Source of the DNA: Drosophila persimilis
Taxonomy: Eukaryota > Arthropoda > Insecta > Diptera > Drosophilidae
NCBI RefSeq assembly: GCF_003286085.1
Contig: NW_020825487.1
Span: forward strand, 1 to 64,000
DNA: 64,000 nt
Direction of reading: 5' to 3'
The notes under the pieces were generated by a model. It was not told the DNA's origin. It made no database searches and worked only from the letters and a program-made list of their open reading frames with translations. Shown here one piece after another: positions 1 through 9,800 of this stretch (the stretch's first letter is position 1; the number at the start of each line of letters is the position of its first letter). The position numbers and the translations under genes are program-made.

Positions 1-180
1 ATTCAAATACTTTTAAATTTTTATCAATTAATTAAAATTCAATATTCTAATAATTGACTAAAAAGAAAAAAAATATATATATAAATTGTCTTTTTAAGAA
101 TACATAACTCGTTACATATATAGTAAAGCTAAAAATAAAATAACTTCATTATATTACGTTATTTTTCAAAAGGAGGGAGA
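1..180 (+). mobile_element. 3' non-coding end of a 412/mdg1-like LTR retrotransposon, ending in the polypurine tract
   Basis: This is AT-rich non-coding sequence running into a purine run (AAAAGGAGGGAGA, about 168-180) directly before an LTR that starts TGTAGTATGC. A purine tract followed by TGTAGTATG is the arrangement I associate with the 412/mdg1 group of Drosophila LTR elements. The rest of that element lies left of the window. No coding frame of note is present. The family call rests on these short terminal motifs. Confidence 0.6.
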
Positions 181-669
181 TGTAGTATGCTCATATTAAA
201 GTAAAGTAAAGTATTCATTATTTCGAATACCCACTGTACCGACGGTACTTAAAGAATACACACTGTAACACTTTGTTTCAGTGTTTTACGTAACAATAAA
301 GTCCCAGACATTCTGGGTGATCGTATTACGATTCACTCAAGAATGCCTCGAGCGACCCAAGTGCAGCGTCAGCATGTTCCCATGACTTGACGGCACTAAT
401 ATACATGCATACACACATATATCTTCCCTCGCGCTCTCGCTGCCAACAGCGCTGAGCATATTCACACTATACATACTAACATATAAGAGATAAGAACACA
501 TAGTTCTGCCGCTCCGCTGCCGGCGTCACTGGCAGCGCAGCTCCGCGGCTTTGGGCTTACAAAAGCCCAAACCACAATTGTAAAATAGAGAAGAGAAATC
601 ACAATAAAACAGATCGGAGGGTTGAGCCCCGACGATCCAACAAAAAGGATTTGAACATTTCATTTTACA
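181..669 (+). repeat. LTR of a 412/mdg1-like retrotransposon (3' LTR)
   Basis: The segment starts TGTAGTATGC just after a polypurine tract and ends ATTTTACA, giving TG...CA ends and a length of 489 bp. An AATAAAGTC polyadenylation-like motif lies near 294-302. A short inverted repeat (TTGGGCTT / AAGCCCAA) sits near 550-572. The right end abuts a reversed Helentron leader at 670, so the element appears to have inserted into that Helentron. The left target duplication is outside the window and cannot be checked. Confidence 0.6.
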
Positions 670-1547
670 AGACACCGCGGTGCCTTGTTTGAAGAGAGAG
701 GGGCATCGGGTAAAAGGGGTATTGGTCAGAATGTTGAGCGTAAAACAAAGAAAAAGACATCGCCTGCCAGCAGTTAGAGCTTGCATTGCCGGGGGTTGTT
801 TTTATTTTTTCAGGGCAGAGAGATAGAGAGTAGAGGGAGATAGAGAGGGCGAACGCATAGCTGCGTAGCCACTGCCAATTGTTTTGCTCCTTTTGGCTAT
901 AAAAATGATCCGATCTGATCCAGATTCAGCAATCTCATAGATACGGTAATTCTCTATGATTGTGCCTTTTTAGTTTTTCGTATCTTCAAAATTGTGGATG
1001 CCACAGATTTTCGTCCTTTGTGGGGGCGGAAGGGGGTGGGACGAAATTTCGAGATATACGTTTTATAGTGAGATCTAACAGAAGTGCGGATACCAAATTT
1101 GGTTACTCTAGCCTTAATAGTCTCTGAGATTTGTGATATCCCCAGATTTGCATCCTTTGCGGGGGCGGAAGGGGGTGTGGGCGAAATTTTTAAAAAATTT
1201 TAAAATTGTGGATGCCACAGATTTTCGCCCTTTGTGGGGGCGGAAGTGGGCGGGGCAAAGTTTTGAAATTTTTTGTAGCAGTGACATATCACAGAGGTCC
1301 GAATACAAAATTTCGTTGCTCTAGCTCTTATAGTCTTTGAGCACTAGGCGCTAATAGGGACGGACAGACGGACAGACGGACGGACGGACAGACGGACAGA
1401 CAGACAGGGCTCAATCGACTCGGCTATTGATGCTGATCAAGAATATATATACTTTATGGGGTCGGAAACGATTCCTTCTGGACGTTACACACATCCACTT
1501 TTACCACAAATCTAATATACCCCTATACTCTTCGAGTACCGGGTATA
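670..1547 (-). mobile_element. Truncated Helentron 5' end, reversed
   Basis: Read on the minus strand from about 1547, this matches the Helentron head seen at 57902: the CCGGTACTCGAAGAGTATAGG terminus (at 1522-1545), the (GTCY)n tract (about 1355-1408), the degenerate ~150-bp units with AAATTTGGTATCCGCAC, and then the TC-rich leader. It stops at 670 inside the leader, where the 412-like LTR begins. It carries no protein-coding region. It faces copy A (starting at 2356), so the two heads flank the 1548-2355 stretch in inverted orientation. Confidence 0.8.
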
Positions 1548-2355
1548 AAAATACTAGACAGTTATCGATTTTTGCTTTTGTAAACAAAGTTAAGATTGGC
1601 TTGTGTTTTCTTTTTTCTGACTTAGGCATAAATATTTTGTGACGCCGCCCTGGACCCCTCATCCGGTGCGAAACGGAGGCATGGACGACAGGGAACCTCC
1701 AAGCATCGGCAACGCAAGCGCGGCAATCGTCTCGTCACTCTCTTCCTGGCCGAATCCAACCGATGCACTCTAAGAAAAAGGCGACGCATAGCTTCTTTCT
1801 GTGGATGATATGAAACTCCTGGCTGATTTAATATTATTTTATTTTCAGGTTTAATGTTTTTTAGGTTTGGTGATCAAGTGTCAGGATCCAGTTAGGTAAT
1901 TTGTGTTGTTATATTTATTGGATTTTAACCTTTGTTTAGACTGATTTTAATTATTTTCTATTTACAGGTTCGATTGGTCCATTGGGAGGTTTGCGTTGAA
2001 TTTGATAAGTAAGTCTATTTGTGCTTTTCCTTTGGCTAATTTTAGCTACATTTTATTTGCAGGCTAAATTAATTTATTTACAGGTTTGCGTTGAATTTGG
2101 TAAGTCAGTTTATTTCTGTTTTGGCTGATTTTGATTGTAGTTTATTTGCAGGTTTTGATTGGTTTGTTGGAAGCTATCGTAGTAAGTGAATTAATTTGTG
2201 TTTTGACTGATTATTAAATGTATTCTATTTGCAGGTTCAATTGGTTTATTTGGAGGTTTGCATTGTATTTGGTAAGCGAGTCTATTTCTGTTTTGGGCTG
2301 ATTTTGATTGTATTTTATTTGCAGGTTTTGATTGGTTTGCTTGGAGGTGATTTTT
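1548..2355. other. Non-TE-like stretch between two Helentron heads; contains the micro-exon row
   Basis: I could not match this 0.8-kb stretch to the other repeats in the window. The left part (1632-1811) has a short, arginine/lysine-rich open frame without a start codon, preceded by an acceptor-like TTTTTTCTGACTTAG (ending 1625). The right part (1849-2324) is a degenerate tandem repeat carrying alternating splice-acceptor and splice-donor motifs. It could be a fragment of a host gene or non-coding RNA gene caught between elements. I do not recognise which. Confidence 0.4.
1849..2324 (+). repeat. Tandem array of micro-exon / mini-intron modules
   Basis: Acceptor-like motifs (TTTATTTGCAG, CTATTTACAG and similar) end at 1848, 1967, 2062, 2151, 2234 and 2324. 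Donor-like GTAAGT or GTAAGC motifs begin at 2009, 2100, 2182 and 2272, with a weaker GTAATT at 1896. The implied introns are 54, 52, 53 and 53 bp (72 for the first), the usual small-intron size in Drosophila. The implied exons are 47, 41, 37, 30 and 37 bp. Each intron has a branch-point-like GCTGATTTT or GCTAATTTT about 20-30 bp before the acceptor. Exons share GATTGGTTT and GGAGGTTTGCGTTGAATTTG. The motifs are seen directly; splicing is inferred. Confidence 0.5.
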
Positions 2356-2497
2356 TATACCCGATACTCAAAATGAGTATTGGGGTATATTAGATTGTGG
2401 TAAAAGTGGATGTGTGTAACGTCCAGAAGGAATCGTTTCCGACCCCATAAAGTATATATATTCTTGATCAGCATCAATAGCCAAGTCGATTGAGCCA

Positions 2498-2546
2498 TGT
2501 CTGTCTGTCCGTCTGTCCGTCCGTCCGTCTGTCCGTCTGTCCGTCC
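2498..2546 (+). repeat. (GTCY)n microsatellite of the Helentron/HINE head
   Basis: This is a run of GTCTGTCCGTCC-type tetramers. Equivalent tracts occur in every Helentron or HINE head in the window, for example near 18788-18836, 27592-27614, 49473-49520, 53337-53372, 54510-54564, 56277-56330 and 58042-58098, and in reverse near 1355-1408 and 45785-45831. Lengths differ between copies. GTCY and TA proto-microsatellites are a known property of mini-me/DINE-type elements of flies. Confidence 0.85.
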
Positions 2547-3195
2547 CCTTCAGCGCCTAATGCTCGAAGACTATAAGAGCCAGAGCAACGATGTTTGGAT
2601 CCAGACTTCTGTGATATGTCACTGCTACAAAAATATTTCAAAACTTTGCCACGCCCACTTCCCCCCCCCCACAAAGGGCGAAAATCTGTGGCATCCACAA
2701 TTTTAAAGATACGAGAAAACCAAAAACGCAGAATCGTAGAGAATGACCATATCTTTTAGACTGCAGAATCTGAATTGGATCGTATTATTATTATAGCCAG
2801 CATCAAGAAAACAATTTCATTTTTTCTCGCCCTGTCTCTCTCTAACACACACGTAGCATAGGCGGCTTTGCTTAGAGTAAAACATTAGCGCCTAGATCTC
2901 AGAGACTATAAAAGCTAGAGCAACCAAATTTGGTATCCACACTCCTAATATATCGGACCGAGACGAGTTTGTTTCAAAATTTCGCCACACCCCCTTCCGC
3001 CCCCGCAAAGGATGCAAATCTGGGGATATTCACAAATCTCAGAGACTATTAAGGCTAGAGTAACCAAATTTGGTATCCGCACTTCTGTTAGATCTCACTA
3101 TAAAACGTATATCTCGAAATTTCGTCCCACCCCCTTCCGCCCCCACAAAGGACGAAAATCTGTGGCATCCACAATTTTGAAGATACGAAAAAACT
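2547..3195 (+). repeat. Three degenerate ~150-bp units in the Helentron head
   Basis: Three related units start near 2560, 2895 and 3035. Each reads CTCAGAGACTAT(A/T)A..GCTAGAG, then ACCAAATTTGGTATCC or a relative, then AAATTTCGCC..CCCCCTTCCGCCCCC and GGA(T/C)GAAAATCTG. The same triplet occurs in copies B, C and D and in the HINEs. ACCAAATTTGGT is a perfect 12-bp palindrome. No coding function is evident. These units form the body of the non-autonomous HINEs as well, so they are probably needed in cis or are simply carried along. Confidence 0.7.
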
Positions 3196-4090
3196 AAAAA
3201 GGCACAATCATAGAGAATTACCGTATCTATGAGATTGCTGAATCTGGATCAGATCGGATCATTTTTATAGCCAAAAGGAGCAAAACAATTGGCAGTGGCT
3301 ACGCAGCTATGCGTTCGCCCTCTCTATCTCCCTCTCTCTCTATCTCTCTGCCCTGAAAAAAATAAAAACAACCCCCGGCAATGCAAGCTCTAACTGCTGG
3401 CAGGCGATGTCTTTTTCTTTGTTTTACGCTCAACATTCTGACCAATACCCCTTTACCCGATGCCCCTCTCTCTTCAAACAAGCGCACCGCGGTGTCTGCT
3501 TGTCCATGTCTCAGTTCAATCACCCCCTCCCACATTAACAAATCAATCTGTCCATTTGCCTACAAAGAGACTAAATAGAGAGAGACACACAGCATGCCCA
3601 GCAATATCACTTGTCCAAAGAGGAAGAGCAAGAGCAATGAACATAAATATGTAAATAAATAAATAAATAAATAAACATTATATAGTATGTGTATATGCAG
3701 CTGTTTGAATGAGCCGTTATGGTTAGGGAGTGGAAGGGGGACCAGCGAATGCAAGTGTGAAACTGATATAAATGCCTATAGAAAGAATGAGAATTGTCTG
3801 TAAAAAAACCGCGAAATCTAAACACCAGGGGCTCTCTCACTCTTTCCGCAAGCCAAAAAGAGGGAGAGAGCATCACCCAGGCCCAGGCAATTGGTAAACA
3901 ATTTGTTAACCGTTACAGTAAGGGAGGGGGACACGAAAATGTTTTCACTCCAAATATGCGTATGGAAGAAATGAGAAAAAAGCCGCTCCATTTTTTTGCG
4001 TTATTTGAGTTATTCTCTCAGTTCTCTATCCCACACAGCAAGTGTTCTCTCAATAGAGCAAATGTCCATACATACAAAAGCTGAAAATGT

Positions 4091-4382
4091 CTAACAAGGT
4101 GACGTCATCACCACAGCTGCTCTCTTTTAGCGATTATCATACAGCACCTTATTGGTGAATTCACCTTGTATGTCTATTTGGAAAACATGAATTGAATTGT
4201 CCGTTTTTTTCCGCATGCTTCTCTGCCCCACTCGGAAAAGAGTTCTCTCAACTGTCTGTTCACATCCTTACACATTTACATATGGATGCAAGTATCTTAA
4301 TTAACAAGATGACGTCATAACCACACTTGCTGTCTTTCGGCGATTATCATACGCCACCTTATTCGTGCATTCACCATGTAAG
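4091..4382 (+). promoter_or_regulatory. Pair of CRE-like (TGACGTCA) units
   Basis: Two units about 208 bp apart read AACAAG(G/A)TGACGTCAT(C/A)ACC, then (T/C)GGCGATTATCATAC or TAGCGATTATCATAC, then CACCTTATT and ATTCACC. TGACGTCA is the full palindromic CREB/ATF-type site. The unit is retained in copies B (20387 and 20594), C (29160 and 29371) and D (59647 and 59863). The motifs are seen directly; binding is inferred. Confidence 0.45.
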
Positions 4383-4632
4383 ACTCTTTCCGCATGCTTT
4401 GACTCCGTTCTCTCTTTCTTGAGTGACTCACTCGTAAAAAGACCGCGAAATCTCAATAGGCCGTTTTTCGGTGGGACCAGTTGATATCGAGCCAGGCAGA
4501 GCGATAGAGACTTTTTACCGATTACCGATTTCGAATTAAACCCATTCAAACTAGTTTAGCTTTTAACTTATTAAATAAAAGTAGTGCTTGCTTATTAAGG
4601 TATAGGGCCTTAGTTTTTCTGCGCCGATCGTT

Positions 4633-4660
4633 AGTTAGAAACTAATAACAGTTTCTAACT
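4633..4660 (+). other. Perfect 11-bp hairpin in the Helentron leader
   Basis: AGTTAGAAACT and AGTTTCTAACT are perfect reverse complements separated by AATAAC. The same hairpin occurs in copies B (about 20925), C (about 29700) and D (about 60191). It could be an RNA structure in a leader or a replication-related site. Nothing in the sequence decides between these. Confidence 0.5.
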
Positions 4661-4993
4661 TTCGTCGTTGCTTCGCGCGCTTTTCGGTGCCTCTGCTGGC
4701 GTCACTGGAGGCTGAGGCCGGACGTCGCTGCCTGCATAGCGGCTGAGGACGGACGTCGCTGCTGCTCTCGCCAGGGGACGTCGCTGCCACCGATTGCTGA
4801 CGCTTTGGGAAGTTAAAAGTTAATTTACATTAATTATATATATATATATTATATAATATATATCTATATAATTATAGTTTTATAATATTATTATTTAATA
4901 TTATTATTATATTTCATTATTAGTTATATTATTATTATTTATTATATTGTATATATAATATAATATAACAATATATTACATATATATATATAT

Positions 4994-5588
4994 AGTGACA
5001 TATCCATAATTCCCCACATCCCATACACATTATGTTTATGTACAATTCATCCACCCCATCCACACAAGTAACAGGACCCCACTCAAGAATCAATAACTGT
5101 TTCTTCCCATACTCCAAGCTAGGGCCCCCCATAATATAAACAATGGACCACATTGTTTCAGCAACATTAGAATCACGCCACTCTCGAGAAATCGATTCTT
5201 TAGAATCACGCCACTCATGAGGACCAATCAAAGCTAGACATAAAACCAAGGAGTATCACATTCCTAGCTCCGTCATGTAATGCAACACCGATCGCCAGCA
5301 GTGGATGCCTTTCATCAAAGCCGACGCATCCCCAAATATCGATCCAGGCACGTACGCCACCGACACGAAGATGCAGCCGAGGAAAGCAACGCCCGAAGCC
5401 AGAGTCGGGAGTTCCAAGAGAAGGGCTCATGGAAACTAGCCAGCAGCAGAGAGATCAGTTCCGTTTGAGACAAGCAGACCGAAAGTCAAGTCGGGGAATT
5501 CATTTAAATCTTGTGACATAAAGATATTTAAGTTGTAAAATAAAAGTCTTTGTTAAAAAACTTAAAATCGAGTTGCGGATATTTAACT
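4994..5588 (+). repeat. 5' LTR of the retrovirus
   Basis: The LTR is 595 bp, starting AGTGACATATCC and ending CGGATATTTAACT. It carries a direct repeat TAGAATCACGCCACTC (two copies, about 5168 and 5200) around a TCGAGAAATCGA core, and an AAATAAAAG polyadenylation-type motif near 5540. It matches 11509-12103. Confidence 0.9.
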
Positions 5589-5603
5589 GGCGCAGTCGGT
5601 AGG
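5588..5603 (+). other. Primer binding site, tRNA-Ser type
   Basis: TGGCGCAGTCGGTAGG begins at the last base of the LTR. This is the primer-site sequence I associate with the 17.6/297 elements, complementary to the 3' end of tRNA-Ser. Overlap of the site with the LTR end is typical of the group. Confidence 0.75.
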
Positions 5604-5895
5604 ATTTCGTTTAAAATTAACACCTATATTTCGGTAATGGTCAGCTTGTGTAATTTATAATTACTGTGATCACGTAATCCCGGAATTGTTAATAAAATTG
5701 TGAAATCCGCCAAAGAACCTATGTGCTGCAAGCACATACGATTTGCAAAACTAATTTAAGTGAACTGAAGTAAGCGGAGATAGTGAATCACCAAGGACAG
5801 TGAAACACTTAATACAAAATCAAAAAAAAACTTACAAGTGAACCAAAATAAAGTTAAAAACTACAACAAAACAAAACCCAATCAACACCAACAAC
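5604..5895 (+). other. Retrovirus 5' untranslated leader
   Basis: This is 292 bp between the primer site and the gag start, A-rich towards the end (AAAACAAAACCCAATCAACACC). No reading frame of note is present. It would contain packaging signals in an active element, but none can be pointed to from sequence alone. Confidence 0.6.
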
Positions 5896-6852
5896 ATGGC
5901 GTTACCACCACTATCATTGAGCGAAATCCACTTGAACCAGGCACTGCTGTCGATCCGACAAATACCTGCCTATGACGGTTCATCTGGACAGCTAAGCTCA
6001 TTTATCAAACGAATCGAATATGTATGCGGATTATATCCAACTGAAGATCTTCGCCAACAAAGGATCCTATTTGGAGCGACCGAGATCCAACTGTCAGGAG
6101 AGGCACAACGCATATCGCAAATGACACAACCCAACACGTGGCTCGAACTGAAGACGGCGCTGATCAACGAGTTCAAAAATCACACACCATATGAAGAACT
6201 CTTACGACAACTATACACCACCAGATTCAACGGCAGTCTTCGTAAGTTTATAGAAGAATTAGAGATAAAAGCATTATTAATAAACAATAAGCTAAACTTA
6301 GAAAACATACCAGAAAATAATGTCATTTATAAAAACGCTTTGAACAACACAATTAAAGATGTCATTACTCGAAAACTTCCTGACAGAATGTTCATGACCT
6401 TAGCAAGAAAAGATATTACCACATTGTCTAATCTTAAGAAGGCAGCACAAGAAGAAGGATTGTACGAAGCTAGTACAACAGATTCAGGTACAAATAAAGA
6501 TCAATCGAAATCGTCTCAATCAAATCGAAAGAATGTTGGAAACTATTATCCAAATTATAATACTACTAACTATCACAATCAAACTCAGAGTTCATCTGGA
6601 ACAGGTCAGACGAATCGAACAAATCAAAATCAAAATTCCCAAAATCCTGGATTATACAATGAGTTCAAAAATTCCTTGAATCAAGGTAGGGCTCAGAATC
6701 CATTCAATCAGCAAATATTTCAAAACCAAGCTAGTGGGAGTGGACCCAACCAACCTACTAAAAGAGGGAGGGAGAGCCAGAGTGGCCAAACGAAGATGGA
6801 CGTAAATTTTCATCAAGCCGCCTCGGAAGAAACCGAGGAGGACCCTATATAA
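5896..6852 (+). CDS. gag: Gag polyprotein of the retrovirus
   Basis: A 318-residue structural protein that would assemble the virus-like particle. The first ~200 residues look like the helical Gag fold of Drosophila errantiviruses. From about residue 200 the chain becomes rich in Asn, Gln and Ser (low complexity), followed by a short basic segment (KRGRE) and an acidic end (EETEEDPI). There is no CCHC zinc knuckle, which is usual for this group. The start ATG is preceded by CAACAACA. The pol frame is entered near the end through a heptamer at 6804-6810. It is nearly identical to the copy at 35330-36286. Confidence 0.88.
   Translation: MALPPLSLSEIHLNQALLSIRQIPAYDGSSGQLSSFIKRIEYVCGLYPTEDLRQQRILFGATEIQLSGEAQRISQMTQPNTWLELKTALINEFKNHTPYEELLRQLYTTRFNGSLRKFIEELEIKALLINNKLNLENIPENNVIYKNALNNTIKDVITRKLPDRMFMTLARKDITTLSNLKKAAQEEGLYEASTTDSGTNKDQSKSSQSNRKNVGNYYPNYNTTNYHNQTQSSSGTGQTNRTNQNQNSQNPGLYNEFKNSLNQGRAQNPFNQQIFQNQASGSGPNQPTKRGRESQSGQTKMDVNFHQAASEETEEDPI
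6804..6810 (+). promoter_or_regulatory. Candidate -1 ribosomal frameshift site AAATTTT
   Basis: In the gag frame the bases split as A AAT TTT, which fits the X XXY YYZ rule for -1 slippage. The pol frame (one base back) is open from here through the protease DSG motif (6891-6899) to the end of pol. The heptamer and the open frame are seen directly; frameshifting is inferred. Confidence 0.6.
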
Positions 6853-9800
6853 ACATTACCATTAATAAAAGAATATTAAGGTGTATCGCTGACTCGGGAT
6901 CATCGATCAACATCATGAAAGAAAATTACACAGATTCCGAGATAAAAGACGATAACCTTACGGTCCATACCATCAATGGACCTGTCCGTTTAACTAAGAG
7001 TATAATGAGGAATGCGAACAAAACATGTCCGTCCGAACAAAAGTTCTACATACATAACTTTTCCGAAAATTATGATATTTTATTAGGAAGAGAATACTTG
7101 ATGGCAAGTAAAGCCGTCATCGATTACAGAAATGACACTGTAACACTAGGAGCTAGGTCGTACCCAATCATTCAGAGTGGAGAAGCTATTGAAGCCGGCA
7201 AGACCGCACAGAAGTGCACTGATCCCTCTACAAAAGAAGAGAAGATCGCACCTAAGTGCCTTGACCCATCTCCAGAGGGAGATCAATACTTCGCTTCCGC
7301 TCTAGACAGTGAATTAAGGGAATGTAATCAATTAAGATTGGAACACTTAAACGACGAAGAGAGGGAAGAGTTAAAGAAGGTCTTATATGAGTTTAAGGAT
7401 GTGCAGTACAGAGAAGGTGACAATTTGACTTTCACAAGTACAATCAAGCACGAGATCAAAACTCAACATGAAGACCCGGTCTACAGACGACCATACAAAT
7501 ATGCCCAGATACATGATCAGGAGGTAAACCAGCAAATCAAAGATATGATCAGGCAGGGAATAATTCGAAAGTCGAATTCTCCTTACTGCTCGCCCATATC
7601 TATGATTCCGAAGAAGATAGATGCTTCAGGAAAGCAAAAATATCGAATGGTAGTAGACTATAGAAGTCTAAATGAAATAACAGTTAAGGACAAATTCCCA
7701 ACTCCAAGAATGGATGAAATCCTAGACAAACTAGGTAAATGTCAGTATTTTACGACAATCGATTTAGCAAAAGGTTTCCATCAAATACCCATGGAACCTA
7801 GCTCAATCCCCAAAACTGCGTTCTCCACTAAGCATGGACATTACGAGTTCACTCGTATGCCCTTTGGGCTAACCACTGCCCCAGCTACCTTCCAAAGATG
7901 TATGAACAATCTGCTAGAAGAGTTAATCTTCAAAGATTGCTTTGTATACTTAGATGACATCATTATATTTTCCACTTCATTGGAAGAACACTTGTTGTCA
8001 CTAAGGAGAGTATTTGGAAAGTTGAGAGACGCCAACTTGAAGCTACAAATGGATAAATGTGAATTCATGAAAAAGGAAACTGAATTCCTAGGTCATGTAG
8101 TCACTACTGAAGGAATAGTACCAAATCCAGGCAAAATCTCTGCCATTGTCAAATTTCCAATACCAGAAACGACTAAACAAATAAAGTCATTCTTAGGTCT
8201 GTGCGGGTTCTACAGGAAATTCATTCCTAATTTTGCAAACATAGCAAAACCCATGACACTCAAACTAAAGAAAGGAGCTGTCATAGACCCCAAGGAAGAA
8301 AGGTACGTCGAGGCATTTGAGAGACTAAAAGTACTCATCACCTCAGACCCTATCCTTGCGTTCCCAGACTTTGACAAAATGTTCACGGTAACAACCGACG
8401 CTAGTAACATAGCATTGGGAGCGGTTTTGTCACAAGAACACAAACCGATCTGCTACGCTAGCAGAACCCTAAATGAACATGAAATAAACTATTCAGCCAT
8501 CGAAAAGGAATTATTAGCGATCGTATGGGCAACCAAGTATTTCCGTTCATACCTGTTCGGTAGAACATTCGAGATACAAAGCGATCATAAACCCTTGATT
8601 TGGTTGAACAACCTCAAGGAGCCAAATATGAAATTACAAAGGTGGAAAATAAAACTGAATGAGTTTGATTTTAAAATGAAATATCTACCAGGCAAAGAAA
8701 ATCATGTAGCTGATGCCTTATCAAGGGTAAAGATTAATGAAAATCTCCTGGGAGAAGCTTCCAATAGCGTTGGTGCAACTGTACATAGCGCACAGGAAGA
8801 CAATCTAAATCACATTGCTATCACGGAAAGACCAATTAACTATTACAATCGGCAAATTGAGCTAATAAAAGGCAATGAAGATAAGGTAGAAACAATTCGT
8901 TATTTTCACAAGCTAATCATCAAGATCACGTATAAGGAAATGACTAACACCTTAGCGAAGGATATAATAAAGGAATATCTATGCACCAAAAAGAGCGCAT
9001 TATATTTCCATAACGAAACAGATTTTCCTCCATTCCAAAAAGCCTATTTAGAAATCATTAATTCTAACAATATAACCAAAGCTATTAAATCAAGCACGAA
9101 ACTCCTAGATATTCAGAATTACGCTGAATTTAAAGAAACCATATTAAAGAATCATAAAGGCTTACTCCATCCAGGGATAGAGAAAACCGTCAATTGGTTT
9201 AGGGGAAAATACTATTACCCGGATTATCAAAAACTAATCCAAAACATCATAAACGAATGTCCTACTTGTAATATTGCCAAAACAGAGCATAGAAATACGA
9301 AGTTGGCATTCGAAACTACACCGGAAATACTGAACATCAGAGAGAAATACGTCATGGATTTCTATATGGTTGGTAACCAACAGTTCCTATCATGTATTGA
9401 CGTATACTCGAAGTTTGCCACTCTTGTAGAAGTAAAAAGTCGTGACTGGTTAGAAGCAAAAAGAGCCATCATGAAAGTTTTTAACGAGATGGGCAAACCA
9501 ATTGAAATCAAAGCCGATAAAGATTCAGCTTTTATGTGCACAGCATTGCAAGCATGGCTGAATGCGGAAAACGTCAAAATAGAGATCACTTCCAGCAAAA
9601 ATGGAATATCTGACGTAGAAAGATTTCATAAAACAGTAAATGAAAAATTAAGAATAATATCTAGCGAGGATAACACAGAAGATAGATTCACGAAGTTTGA
9701 ATTAATTCTTTATACTTATAATCATAAAACCAAACATAATACCACAAATAGGACACCAGCTGATATATTCATTTATGCAGGCTCACCTGATTATGACACA

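Larger units (their letters stand above)
3196..4993 (+). promoter_or_regulatory. Helentron leader (non-coding; copy A), candidate promoter region
   Basis: This 1.8-kb non-coding region is present in copies A, B, C and D but not in the HINEs, so it belongs to the autonomous element. It holds a TC-rich stretch (3300-3360), an AAATAAATAAATAAATAAA run (3650-3674), a palindrome-like GGTAAACAATTTGTTAACC (3892-3910), two copies of an ~80-bp unit with TGACGTCA (4098 and 4309), an 11-bp hairpin (4633-4660), three GGACGTCGCTG motifs (4721-4793) and a (TA)-rich tract (4830-4993). It lies upstream of the Rep/helicase start codon. Promoter function is inferred from position and motifs only. Confidence 0.5.

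Noticed and set aside
1801-1830. Box C/D snoRNA suggested by GATGATATGA and CTGA
   Set aside because: The motifs are too close together, lack a clear terminal stem, and the CTGA is part of the intron-like core repeated downstream.
2498-2546. GTCY tract as a satellite or telomere-like repeat
   Set aside because: It occurs once per element head at a fixed position and is part of the mini-me/DINE structure.
3299-3541. Small frames repeated in each Helentron leader (for example 3299-3541, 3381-3578, 4301-4549)
   Set aside because: They recur only because the leaders are near-identical copies. No domain, start context or coding-type variation supports them.
5215-5430. Small frames inside the retrovirus LTRs (for example 5215-5430, 11489-11764, 30236-30460)
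   Set aside because: They lie in LTR regulatory sequence, overlap on both strands and run over the LTR edge into unrelated flanking DNA.
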